The notes: generated by a model not told the origin, from the letters alone. A DNA stretch of 64,000 bases from Elmis aenea (GCA_947652605.1 OX393579.1:19799674-19863673), one strand, 5' to 3'. Positions 52,863 through 63,502 are shown, counted from the stretch's first letter. Numbers and translations are program-made.

Positions 52863-55800
52863 TTATGTGCTTTTGTAGCTACTACTTGTCTTGTCTTTGC
52901 CACATTTACATGCCTTAGTTGTAGATGTTTTGCTGCATTTTTTAAATAACGAAGTCGATGCACGTCGTCGCGATTTGGTTCTACTCCTTTTTTCCTTTAA
53001 AGACAAGCATGAAGATTTACTAGCCACTTTAGTTTTACTACGTTTTTTCTTTAAAGAAGAGGATGAACATTTAAGAGCCACTTTGGATTTATTACCTTTT
53101 CTCTTTAAAGAAGAAGATGAACATTTACGAGTAACTTTAGTTTTACTACACTTTTTCTTTGAAGTGGAGCATGTGCTACGTTTTTTCTTTAGTGTACTAG
53201 AAGAAGATTTCGGACGCACTTTGCATTTACTACGCTTTTTCTTTACGAAACATGATGATGATTGATCCAATTTTATTTTTTTATCCTTTCTAATCAATTT
53301 AGTATCGCTGCGACTCTTTTTTGAGTGACTTCTACAGCTTCCACTACTGCTATTACAGGATTTTCCCGAAACTGAAGATGATGAACCATGTAAACTGTCT
53401 TTTCTATTTAATCTTTCGGCCAGCAGTATATCAAGCTGTTTATCTTCTATTAATGGCTGAAATTCGTCTCTATCGACATTACCAATAAAAGTCTCGATAG
53501 AATGTAATCTTCGTAATTCTTGCTGAATTTTATCAATTTGCTCTTTTCTCCACACCCTTAAAAAGTCAACCATTTTTTCTCGAGATATAGAGCATTCTAG
53601 AAATTTTAAGACGACAAAATACAAATAAAACATTCAAATGATTTTTGATACATTGATGTGAAGTGACCAGACGTTCCGGATTGGTTATGCAACTTTTCAG
53701 TGGCACAAAGTTGTCGTTTTTACTAGATGACGCTAACGTGTTTAATGCGTAATAAATTCGTTTTTGGGTTTCCAAATCCAAATTCCTGATATTTTGGAAC
53801 CTTCGAAAATCGGGAACGGAAAATCGTATTTTTCAGGAATTGCCGATATCATCTTTTCTATTTTATTTTCGCAAAATACCACTAATAAAAAGTGGCGTTC
53901 CTTGAAACTATCCCTGGGAGTTTCCCGTGGGATTTTTCCGATAGTGCTGGCAATTTAACTATTGGATTGCGATAATTAGGAAAAAGTTTCAAGAGATACA
54001 TTGCAGATTGCAGGTAGTACGTTTATTTCCCATTATGAGTACTAAAAGAGCAATTTTCTCGATTTTTTTTCGGAATTTGCACGGTCTACTACCCAGGTTG
54101 GTAAAGTTTCATATAAAACCGATTGAGGTCGGTAATTAGTTCCGTAAATTATCCCGCAGATGGCGATAAATCTAAGCGTTCGCCATAAATTTCCGCTAGA
54201 TGGCGGGTACTAGGTGGTATCTTAATTCTAACGTATCGGCAAATTTATTAACCTTCACCGAAAAATTCGCAAACTTTGAATTTAACCAATCAGTCAATCA
54301 GTGGATGTATGTAGGTAATCATATTTTAACCAAATTTCTAAGTTAGTTTTGTTAAGAATTAAGATGACAGTTAAAGCACGAACCGGTTCTCAGACATCGC
54401 CATCTAGCGGAGATTAATGGTAAACGGTTCTGAGACTTATCGCCATCTAGCGGATATTTATGTCAAAAAGTCGGGAACTTTTTGACAGCCCTGTGTCATA
54501 GATAAAGCATAGTTTAGACGGTTCGAGTACTCGACTCGCTCTGTGTAAACACATGTTTTAGTACTAGAGCGAGTAATCGGACGAGTAGTTGGGCGAGGAG
54601 AGTAGATAGAAACCAGTTGTATTCACTCGGCCGAGTCATGATACAATAACTACAAGGTAAGATATTGCGCAGCTACCCGGGCACCGCTGACGTCACTCCG
54701 AGAGTTAAACGCACGTTTTAGTTAAGCGTGGTAGTTGTTTATAGTGTTCTGAGGTGTTTATACACATTTTCGAGTGAAAAAATGCGTTGTGCCATATTTA
54801 ATTGCAATTCTGACAACCAGTCAAAACATTTGTCGGGCAATATTCGGTTTTTTTCATTCCCGAAAGACCCGGTGATTAGAAAGTTGTGGTTGGTGTCGTG
54901 CTGTCGATCAGACAAAATGAACATTGAAAACTCCAGAATATGTTCGAGACACTTTTCCGAAGAGGATTATCTTAGTGCTAAATGTTTGTCTACATTATCA
55001 GGAAAAAACTACCCAAATCAAGATGTATTGCCTGTAGCTGAAGATATTGATGACTTAAAATATGATTCACTAGAACATGTGGGAGGTTATATTTGCAAAA
55101 GATTAAAAATTGACCATGAAACCGCTAGTAATGGCACATTTACCTGGACTGATCAACTTACAGAAGGCGGACTAATTAAACCCCCCAAAGAACTAACCAA
55201 ACATTTGGAAACATTAGAGAATATTTTCACTAAATTCAATGATGATACTATTAAAGTAACTAAAAACTATCTAAATACTTTACTTAATCTATCAACACAT
55301 GTACAGTGTGAAAATAAAATCAAAATGTTATTTTTCAGGTCTCGAATGTATTTTAGAATTAAATATTTAAATCAAAAATTTAAAGAAAACTCAAGTTGTG
55401 TACAAACTTCCAGAAAGAGAAAATTTAATAAAATTATCAATTAACTCTATGCCTGACCACTAATTATATGAAAATTTTAAATTTGTGCCGTACGTCCATT
55501 TAAATATTTCACATGTAGGATGTGTATCATTTTAAGTAATTATAATTTGGTGTGTATATCGCAGTATGAAACCAGTTAACCGTTGATTTTTGTGTAAAAG
55601 TGATTTTTAACCGAAAACGTTATTTTGAATGGCGAAAAAAACGGTAACCTTTAACCAATATAATTAATCGGTTTTTTTAACATCTACTTTTAATAATAAT
55701 AAATATTTTGTTTTAATAAAATATCCAAATTAAAAAATTACAAATTTCATGTTATTTTTGTTATTCGTGAAGAAATGCCTAAAATAAATTGGTTGTAAAA

Positions 55801-58800
55801 TAAATTTTGTAATACTTAATAATACAATAATTGTTTATTGTATAAGTATTTTGATTTGGATAGTCTAGTAAATAAAAAAAGCTGTACCATAACAATTAAA
55901 CGAGAAGCTGTTTTTCTTTAAATGAATAAATTTTGGTTTGTTGTTGATTTAATGTTTTACTTTTACTTTAGCTAAAAGTTGTGTTAAATGACATAACTGA
56001 ATTGTTTTTTGTTTCATGGCACTCTTCAGCTTCGTAGGAACTTTTTGATGAGTTTTATTTGTTTTGAGCCTAAATATCAAAATAGATACATATATTAAAC
56101 CTTGTATTAATGAAAAGAGGGGAAAAAAAGGTTTTTATGAGATCATAGCCAACTATGGTTTCCATTTAAAAAAATGAAAGTTTGTAATTTATCTAAGAAT
56201 TTAAACAATATTGAACTCATTTTATAGTGCGTAAAAAATTCTACAACTTTTTCTCCAAAAATATTTTTGTAGCATTAAGTAAAACCGAGTTATTAATGAT
56301 TTAAAAAAATGCTCATTTTGATTGTTGTTTATTATCTAGCGTGCCATGGAAATTTTTAAAAACATTAAAGCATCATTGAATAGGTCTCTGAAAATGGGAC
56401 AATAAATTTGTCTAATTTAAACTTCTTTTTGGCTACTACCGTTTACGAGATACCAATAGTGGCCCTTCGATGTGGACCACCTTGTATATGTGTATTATTA
56501 TTATAGTGACATGTTCTATGCCTTTTTGTATATTTAGAGCAAATAAAGACTATTATTTATTTTAAAAACTTTTACATGTGTTGTAGCAATTTCAAAAAAG
56601 AGGATCTATTTAAAAATTAAATTTGATGTGTAATTGGGTACTGCCACAGTGGTGGAGTTAAATGTGAAGCTCATTTACTTTTAAGCCGCTATTTCGGAAC
56701 AATTTATTGGTAAAAACTTTGTTGCTACTTAGATAAATAAATAGAAACCAGCAAATATGTAAACAACATGGAAATTACGCATAAAACCCTGGCCTAGTGT
56801 AGTTCAGAAAGCTTACAACCTACACATTGCATTTTCGTTGGATATTTAAAATTTCAAGTGTTAAATACAAATTTTAACGTTAAAATGTTATTAGTATATT
56901 ATTAGGTAACATTTACAATGTAAATTTGACTTATTTTTACTCCTGTTGGTTAAAAAAACAGACTTAAATTGTACAATACAAAGGTAATTCTGCACTTATA
57001 GATGCGTTTTACTCTCTGCGTGACGTCACTGCGCGAACTGGTCTCGTTTACGTTCGTCAAGTATCATACCTTGTAGTTATTGTATCATGCGGCCGAGTGA
57101 CTACCCCCACCATACAATTATAGGTACACATTGACGTATTCAGCGCTTAATAAAGGCCTACACTAATAAATTTCGTAGTTCATAATTATTGATTAATAAT
57201 AATTATATAGTGGAGTAAAATAAACGGAATTTGCTAAAGCTGGGGTAGCCTGCGTAGTAAGAAAATAATGGAGTAAAAAAAGAAAAAAAAAATGGTACCT
57301 ATATCAGAATGAGTATTAATGGTAGAAGTACAGATTACAAAGAAAGAATTGATAGGGGGGTGGTAGTGGCATATGACTCGAATGAGAATGCGGCAGAAGA
57401 GGATAAGAGTATACTACGGTTCCTGCGACAGTTCGATGGCATGTCCATCCGGAGCTTACCATGATCGATGTTTGAAGGTCACGAAGAAGTCTTGAAGGTT
57501 ATCGACAATGACCGGAGGGTGTTGCCGAATAAGTCTTTCAAGGTCGTCGACAATGATCAGAGGGTGGTTGCTGAAGAAGTCTTTCAAGGTCGTCGACAAT
57601 GACCAGAGGGTGGTTGCCGAAGGAGTCTTGAAGGTTATCGACAATGACCAGAGGGTGTTGCCGAAGAAGTCTTTCAAGGTCGTTGACAATGACCAGAGGG
57701 TGGTTGCCGAAGGAGTCTTGAAGGTTATCGACAATGACCAGAGGGTGGTTGCCGAAGGAGTCTTGAAGGTTATCGACAATGACCAGAGGGTGTTGCCGAA
57801 GAAGTCTTTCAAGGTCGTCGACAATGACCAGAGAAGTCCAACTGAACCTCCAAGAGTGTCTCTCCTAAGCAACCATTTTTTAACCCAAAGTCGTTTTTGT
57901 TTATTATTAAACTCATTTTCAAGGTTTTTTATTATTTCTGGTATAATAATATTGGAATAGTGTTTAAAAACTCTTTTCATTAGAGCACGGTTACGATACA
58001 TCTAACATCTTTGCTACTAGTCTTTTACGTGTAAACAGTCACTCGACGACTTTTATAACTCGGCCGAGTACTCGAACCATCTAAACTACGCTTAAGGCCT
58101 GTGAAGCCTGTGTAGTAAAGCATGGGAATTTGTAACACGTTTAGTGGTTATAACTTTTTTTGAACATGTTCCGTATTACAATTAGGTACAGCGTAAAACT
58201 TCTCGTCACTTTACATTAATGTATGCACCAGATGTACCACTAAATTCGTGCTACTATGGGGGTCTTGCTACCCATGTTGGCATGAATTAAGTATATGAAA
58301 ATAAAATTACTGAAATGTTTACCTATTCCTTCACCAGAAACTGTTGCAGCGACGGCCTGTTTTATACAGTTTAATTCATTTATATCAATATCGGTAAAAG
58401 ATTTACCTTCTGTAGCTTTAAATAATTGTTCCAAGCGATTTGGAGTATTCTTTGACATTTCTGCATAATTAATAGAAAAAGGTATTTCCTGCATATCTGT
58501 TGTCGATTCATATTTAATAGGTTTATTTTTGCTGTCTTTACTGCGACTTCTTGTAAAACACTTTTTTGATTCTGTTTTTCTAGGTGTATGACATTCGCAA
58601 ATATGTGGAGGTTTCATTGTGTCCACCAAAGATGCATAGCCTTCGATAAGCTCCTCTTCAATTGCTTGTATACAAAGAGCAACATCTTTGGGATGGTCAC
58701 CTTTACGATTGTGAATTCCTGTTAAGAAATTTAATGCCCACTGCAGCTGAACAATACCTAAAATAAATAATAGCTCGGAGTTGATACGTAATTATCTTTG

Positions 58801-59076
58801 TACGTTGTAGCACCTAATGGTTTTGGTGTTTGCTTGTTGGAAAACAAACTCCAAACAACGGCCAAGGTATGGTCTAGCTGCAAATGATATGGTGGACTTT
58901 TGGCCCAGGATTGTGCGACTCCTGGCTTGATAGCTGACTTAGGAAGTCGGAAGGTGTATGGCATTGGTGTATATTTTTCTGCCCTACTGGTAACTTTAGG
59001 GTATACTGTCACTATCTGTGAGTCATTATGTTTAGAAGAAAGTTCAACTGAGGAATCCCTCAAAGATTTTGTGGAA
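52863..59076 (-). CDS. Unrecognised gene with Lys/Ser/Cys-rich repeat tail (3' exons, 5' end not found)
   Basis: I do not recognise this protein. Three exons fit together in phase: 59076-58814, 58757-58323 and 53596-52863, with a 56 bp intron and then a 4.7 kb intron holding nested transposons. They give 476 aa. The first exon enters in mid-codon behind a good acceptor, so more 5' exons exist that I could not locate. Conserved-looking parts are YTPMPYTFRLPKSAIKPGVA, the join PKPLGIVQLQWALNFLTGIH, and PPHICECHTPRK. After the large intron comes SREKMVDFLRVWRKEQIDKI, a likely amphipathic helix, then about 170 residues very rich in Lys, Ser, Arg and Cys. That tail includes some three copies of an 18-residue unit of the form KCSSSSLKKKRSKTKVAS. 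It suggests a basic nuclear protein, possibly nucleic-acid-binding, but this is only inference. A shorter reading would be an intronless gene starting at the Met in EKMVDF. Confidence 0.6.
53597..54505. repeat. Intronic repeats with CGCCATCTAGCGG motif
   Basis: CGCCATCTAGCGG occurs near 54400 and 54441, and its inverse CGCTAGATGGCG near 54197, forming an imperfect inverted repeat of about 340 bp. GTGACCAGACGTTCCGGATT near 53661 resembles a hAT end. No gene is seen. Confidence 0.5.
54782..55444 (+). CDS. THAP-domain protein of the P-like element, catalytic core missing
   Basis: The ORF is intact from the first ATG (54782) and encodes 220 aa. Residues 1 to about 85 are a THAP zinc finger: MRCAIFNC gives the first two Cys, FFSFPKDPVIRKLW the central helix with its conserved Pro and Trp, and ICSRHFSEEDY the final Cys and His. 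The rest, from about VGGYICKRLKI through FTWTDQLTEGGLIKPPKEL to FFRSRMYFRIKYLNQKF, looks like the C-terminal end of P/THAP9-type transposases. The GTP-binding and RNase H-like catalytic regions, several hundred residues in active elements, are absent. Size and layout recall the Drosophila KP protein, a P-element repressor. Repressor activity here is inference. It lies on the opposite strand from its host gene. Confidence 0.82.
   Translation: MRCAIFNCNSDNQSKHLSGNIRFFSFPKDPVIRKLWLVSCCRSDKMNIENSRICSRHFSEEDYLSAKCLSTLSGKNYPNQDVLPVAEDIDDLKYDSLEHVGGYICKRLKIDHETASNGTFTWTDQLTEGGLIKPPKELTKHLETLENIFTKFNDDTIKVTKNYLNTLLNLSTHVQCENKIKMLFFRSRMYFRIKYLNQKFKENSSCVQTSRKRKFNKIIN
55563..55690. repeat. Fragment of the hAT family found at 18560-19006
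   Basis: The stretch around AACCAGTTAACCGTTGATTT and AAACGGTAACCTTTAACC matches the left half of the hAT-like element at 18560. It lies inside the P-like element. Confidence 0.6.
56075..56490. repeat. Single arm of the foldback family seen at 12169-13390
   Basis: The sequence from TTTGTCTAATTTAAACTTCT through ACCGTTTACGAGATACCAAT to GTGGACCACCTTGTATA matches the right arm of the 12169 element. It is inserted in the P-like element and has only one complete end. Confidence 0.7.
57456..58001 (-). pseudogene. PIF/Harbinger transposase N-terminus fused to tandem repeats
   Basis: A 181-codon ORF with a true ATG starts about 90 bp inside the right terminal repeat of the Harbinger element. Residues 1-60 (for example RLWVKKWLLRRDTLGGSVGL) resemble the N-terminal region of insect PIF/Harbinger transposases before the DDE domain. 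From about residue 57 the frame runs into a run of 43-46 bp direct repeats, giving WSLSTTLKDFF-type units, then stops. The DDE catalytic region is absent, so it cannot encode an active transposase. Family assignment rests on motif memory only. Confidence 0.6.
57487..57840. repeat. Tandem repeats of 43-46 bp, about eight copies
   Basis: Units alternate between two forms, one with CTTTCAAGGTCGTCGACAAT and one with CTTGAAGGTTATCGACAATG, each followed by GACCAGAGGGTGGTTGCCGA or a 2-bp shorter version. The array lies within the Harbinger transposase frame. Confidence 0.9.
58096..58322. other. Intron sequence between the Harbinger element and the next exon
   Basis: This is part of the 4.7 kb intron of the unrecognised gene. 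I see no further structure. Confidence 0.4.
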
Positions 59077-59800
59077 CTGTAAGTTACATTAGTATTATAG
59101 TGAAATTACTAAATGTGATTCAGTCTGAAATGAGTTGACATACATGTGTTTACAAATTTGTTATGATTGCTTGCAAACTGCGATTATTAACAAAGGTACT
59201 TATACCGGTGACTTAGTAAGTTTCCGTGAATGCCAGAGCATTCATAAAACGTACATAAACATACAATGTAGCATTAATTGTTACTATCGCAACAACTATA
59301 AAAAAATGAAATCAAAAAATACACTTATCTCTCTTCGAATAAATTTCATCATGCAGCTTGTGACAGGTCTGACAAGTCAGTCATTATAACTCTCAAATTG
59401 TGAGTCTTTTGTTTTTTGCATATACAGGGTAGGTCAAAAGTTTGAAAACTTATAAAACATAATTATAACAAAAAATAAACTGTTGCGGCCACCAAATGAT
59501 TTCGCCATAAATAATGTATTTATGTCCGTATGTGTGTTTGTGTATTAGTGGGTATAAAAAGTTTCAAGTGCCGCTCCAGACATTCTACCTAACCGTCAAA
59601 AGGTCACCTTAGAAAGAAAGGGACATATTTTCATTTCATTCAATTGGCTTCAGTCACTCACTTATTGTGTAGATAGGGAATGCGCAATAAAGGAATTTCT
59701 ACATATATGATTAAAATATTCTATTAATCGTAGTATACCCCGTAAATTGCAATTATAAAAAAAAAGTTATTACGAAAAAGTTTAGATTTTCTAATTATAT
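59077..59800. other. Region upstream of the last identified exon
   Basis: The 5' exons of the unrecognised gene should lie here or beyond. A foldback-like end CAGGGTAGGTCAAAAGTTTG occurs near 59426. A possible donor at about 59200 gives no convincing exon. Confidence 0.35.
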
Positions 59801-60026
59801 CGTGCTTATTATAATAGCTAGAGTATTGGTTTAAATTTGGTGCTTATTGATAATCCATAGAGAAATTGGAAATACAGTAAGCTCGCGTTATAAGCAACTT
59901 TTGGCGGCCAATTCCAATCTAAAAGTTGCTTATAACATGAAAGTTGCTTATATGATAGAAATAGAAACAATTCGATTTTTAACATAAATAAATCTTGTTT
60001 TTAGTAACAAAACTAATAATAAAAGT

Positions 60027-60066
60027 TCACCATAACAACGCGATCGCGGTCGCGTTGTTATGGTGA
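60027..60066. repeat. Perfect hairpin with 17-bp arms
   Basis: TCACCATAACAACGCGA and TCGCGTTGTTATGGTGA surround a 6-bp loop, within the Tigger-like element. Confidence 0.85.
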
Positions 60067-60256
60067 TCCGTGCGCTACCTATGTCAAACGATATATGCGC
60101 GTGCCACGTACCTTCAGTCGTGATCTATGTACTTGAACATCTCTAAAATAAAAAAATATGATGTGATTTCATAAATTGAACTTGATGGTCTTTGGTAAAT
60201 TATATAAAGCCAAAAAATTTTAGTAATTTCACCTACCAGTTTATTATATTATTGTA

Positions 60257-61154
60257 CAGCGTCATTCAAAAAGTCTGCAACAAATGGAAAAATTTTTTAT
60301 TATTAATTTCTCAAAAAAAGTTATTCTTGATAAAAGTTGGTGCATGGTCTAAAATTAATTTAAGGGCAAAAAAAGTTTGATAAAAAGTCATAGAACACTA
60401 AATTTTACCGATTTTTGAAATATTTGTAAGTGTAAAGGGCCCTTATTTTAAGAGTTAAAACAAAATGTGTAGGAAAAAAGCTATGTAGAATCCAAAAATA
60501 AGTCTAGATTTAAATTTTGACGGTTAAATTCAAATTTTTATTTTTTAAGAAATTTTAACATTCAAAAAGTCTGCAACAAATGGAAAAGTTTTTTATAATC
60601 GATTTTTCTGAAAATTTTATTCCTAATGAAAATTGGTATATGGTCTAAATCTAATTTTAAGATAAAAAAAAATTAATATAAAGTCATATGACACTAGATT
60701 TTAGTGGTTTTTGATTTTTTGAATGTTAAAATTTCGTAAAAAATAAAAGTTTGAATTTAACCCTCAGAATTTAAACCTAGCTCGGTTTTTAGATTCTTAA
60801 TAACTTTTTTCCATATAAATAAAATTTTCCACTTGTTGCAGACTTTTTGAATGTTAAAATTTCTTAAAAAATAAAAATTGAAATTTGACCGTCAAAATTT
60901 AAATCTAGCCTTATTTTGGGATTCTTAAAAACCCTTTCCATAATTTTGTTTGTATCTCTTAAAATAAGGGCACTTAACTCTTGCAAATATTTCAAAAATC
61001 ACTAATATCTAGTGTCATATGACTTTTTATCAAACATTTTTTTATCTTAAAATTAGTTTTAGACCATGCACCAACTTTTATCAAGAATACAATTTTCTGA
61101 GAAAAAAATAATAAAAAACTTTTCCATTCGTTGCAGACTTTTTGAATGACGCTG
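60257..61154. mobile_element. Foldback element family G nested in the Tigger-like element
   Basis: Ends CAGCGTCATTCAAAAAGTCT match in inverted orientation; TA flanks both (60255-60256, 61155-61156). ATTCAAAAAGTCTGCAACAA recurs inside near 60552, and its inverse TTGCAGACTTTTTGAATGTT near 60836. Confidence 0.88.
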
Positions 61155-62315
61155 TATATTAATAATCTCCTAAAAATAAAATGATTGTTAAAAAATCTAT
61201 TGTTAATCTAGATTTCACACGATATTTTACTGCCCTTTTAAATAACCTGAATGTTAAAAAAAAACTAAAAGTGCTATATCACTCAAAATTTTCGTAAAAA
61301 TGTAAATTTTTCGAAAACTGTTGACTTTAGACCCATATAGCCTTTTACATTTATTAAAGTAAATTTGAAGATAAATTCAAAAATATTAAAATATACAGAT
61401 GTTCTATTTAAAATTTCAAAGTTTAAATCTGTTTCCGGTTGAACCCGAAGTCGTATTGCAACCTTAATATTTCCATCGAATCCGAAAAATACCATAACGC
61501 TCAGATACAAAATTTCATTGTATCTGCAATAGTATTTTAGATATTTGTATTTTTAACTGTCACACTGACAGTTGCTTATATCGTGTACTTTGATACAATA
61601 GTTGCTTATATCGAGTGTTGCTTATAACGCGAGTTGCTTATATCGTGGGTTGCTTATAACGCGAGCTCACTGTATCTCAAACGGTATCCGAGAAAATTAG
61701 GAAAACATAAAAATAACATAAACTACAGCGACCGGTCTACCCGATTTTTAATGGTTATTGTTTAAAACTTTTTTTTAAATCTGGCAATGAATAAAGAAGT
61801 AAAATACTATGTTTGATACATCAATGAATTAATAAAAATAAGTGCTATTTGATTATGTATTTACATTTACTATTTAGCAAAAATTGCGCCCTTAGGAAAA
61901 ACAAAAGTTGATTATCATAAAACAAAAACGAATCGATTTTGGAAAAATATTTGTGACCACCATCCGATTTGGCTTAAAAAGTTGCCTCAGCAATGTATTT
62001 ACACATTTGAAATATTTTAAACTCCAAAAGAGTTATAGACAATTTTCAAAAATCGCATTTTCTTGGATACCGTTTGAGATATTTTCAATTTCTCAGACAG
62101 TTGTTGACATAATCAAATTAAATTTATATGGGTCACGGCACACTTGATAAAAAAATAAATTTTAGTTTAAAAATTATTTGAGGTTATAAATTTCTTCAAA
62201 ATAGAGCATTTTATTCAAAATTGCTTCTTTTTTCCAAAAATGTCAAAATATATAGGTGTTCTATTTGAAATAACAAAGTAATTTCCGGCGAAACCGGAAG
62301 TGAAACAGTAGTGTA

Positions 62316-63412
62316 CAGGGTGGTCCAAATTCGATGGGATTGCATGGGTATCTCAGTTAATATTTAAGATAGAGAAACGGTTAAATTACCAAAAATGTGC
62401 AGTTTTTTGAGACAAACTCAGAGCCGTTTTCAAAAATATTCTATCATTTCCGGTTTTCGAGTTATTGAAGAAAAAGTGTTTTTTTGTCATATTAATAATG
62501 TGTCATATCTCCGTTATTGTTGTAAATATCGAAAATATTTATCAAGATTATTTTTAGACTAGCACGTAGCCCGTCCTAGGACGGGTATATTGTATATCAT
62601 AAATATAAACTATGTATTACTTTTTATAATAACATAACCTCATGATGATTGTCAAGTATGACATAAGTCAACCCTGATAGACGTCAAAACTGACAAATTT
62701 ATTTTGTAGCTATTTTCATGCGTTACAGATATTTTGTAGCTATTTTCATGCGTTACAGAGTCACAGAGTCAGCCTGGACTTTTATGTATATTTATATTTT
62801 TATGTTTAAAATTATTATACCAAAACAATTTTTTTTACGCTCGCCGTTAAAAAGTTATGACACAAAATTACATTTTTTTTAAATGGGAACGATAGTTGGC
62901 TATGACCTATTTAAATTCCTTATTTTTTTCTCATTCCAAATATATAAGGGTCAATGTATTTATTTTTAATAATACGCAAGTTATGAAGGTTTTTTAGTTT
63001 TTTTTTCTAAATAAATCGACCCTTATATATTTGAAATGAGAAACAAATAAGGAATTTAAATAGATCATAGTCAAGTATCGTTCCCATTTAAAAAAAGGTA
63101 AGTTTGTGTCATAACTTTTTAACGGGGAGCGTAATTTTTTTTTAATACAATTAAATTAAACATAAAAATATCTAAAAATAATCTCCATAAATATTTCCGA
63201 TACAACAACAATAAAAGAGATATGACACATTATTAATATGACAAAAAAACACTTTTTATTCGATAACTTGAAAACCGGAAATGATAGAATATTTTTGAAA
63301 ACGGTTCTGAGTTTGTCTCAAAAAACTGCACATTTTTGGTAATTTAACCGTTTCTCTATCTTAAATATTAACCGATATACCCATGCAATCCCATTGAATT
63401 TGGACCACTCTG
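62316..63412. mobile_element. Foldback element family A, copy 2
   Basis: A 1097-bp palindromic element with ends CAGGGTGGTCCAAATTCGAT and, inverted, CAGAGTGGTCCAAATTCAAT, flanked by TA (62314-62315, 63413-63414). It is longer than copy 1 and includes an extra insert near 62560-62760. Confidence 0.9.
62701..62758. repeat. Two tandem 30-bp units
   Basis: ATTTTGTAGCTATTTTCATG followed by CGTTACAGA occurs twice in a row within family A copy 2. A palindrome GCCCGTCCTAGGACGGGT lies just upstream near 62569. Confidence 0.85.
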
Positions 63413-63502
63413 TACATATACATGTGTTCAAATAATCCGGTTTTTTACATGTCTAAAATTTAATTTATTTAAAATCAAAACTAAAGAAACCAGAACACCC
63501 GG

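Larger units (their letters stand above)
54637..57089 (+). mobile_element. P-superfamily DNA transposon, internally deleted
   Basis: The 23-bp terminal inverted repeats start CATGATACAATAACTACAAG (54637-54659 and 57067-57089) and match each other perfectly. They resemble the Drosophila P element end CATGATGAAATAACATAAGG. GGCCGAGT precedes the left end (54629-54636) and follows the right end after one extra C (57091-57098), consistent with the 8-bp duplication of P elements. Further inward, imperfect inverted subterminal blocks share GACGTCACT-like and TAAAACGC-like motifs (about 54688-54715 and 57003-57030). Length is 2453 bp. Sequence after the THAP ORF includes fragments of other repeats. 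Confidence 0.88.
54506..58092. mobile_element. PIF/Harbinger-type DNA transposon interrupted by a P-like element
   Basis: The ends are inverted repeats of about 27 bp: AGCATAGTTTAGACGGTTCG on the left matches the reverse complement of the right end (AGCGTAGTTTAGATGGTTCG), continuing into GAGTACTCG. The element is flanked by TAA at 54503-54505 and 58093-58095, the target duplication typical of PIF/Harbinger. Without the P-like insertion about 1.1 kb remains, including a transposase fragment at the right end. Confidence 0.8.
59875..61673. mobile_element. Tigger/pogo-like nonautonomous element
   Basis: Ends CAGTAAGCTCGCGTTATAAG and, inverted, CAGTGAGCTCGCGTTATAAG, flanked by TA (59873-59874, 61674-61675). 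GTTGCTTATA is repeated near both ends, five or more times at 61572-61665. It contains another palindromic element and no transposase. Confidence 0.88.
59800..62100. repeat. Repeat family E, copy 2, split by a Tigger-like insertion
   Basis: TATAATAGCTAGAGTA and GAGAAATTGGAAATA on the left continue after 61675 with TCTCAAACGGTATCCGAGAA. Inverted blocks matching 4730-5110 follow up to about 62095. Confidence 0.65.
62108..63502. repeat. Family D copy 2, split by family A copy 2
   Basis: GGTCACGGCACACTTGATAA (62131) and TTTCCGGCGAAACCGGAAGT (62282) match family D. After the insertion it resumes with GTTCAAATAATCCGGTTTTT and ends near 63502 with CCAGAACACCCGG. Confidence 0.75.

Noticed and set aside
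52891..53265. 124-codon plus-strand ORF
   Set aside because: Antisense of the Lys/Ser-rich repeat exon; its acidic and hydrophobic repeats mirror the opposite strand.
58758..58813. Read-through C-terminus ...GATTYKDNYVSTPSYYLF
   Set aside because: Treating this stretch as a 56-bp intron (GTGCTA to TTTTAG) joins PKPLG to IVQLQWALN in phase, which is more plausible than a stop exactly at a splice acceptor.
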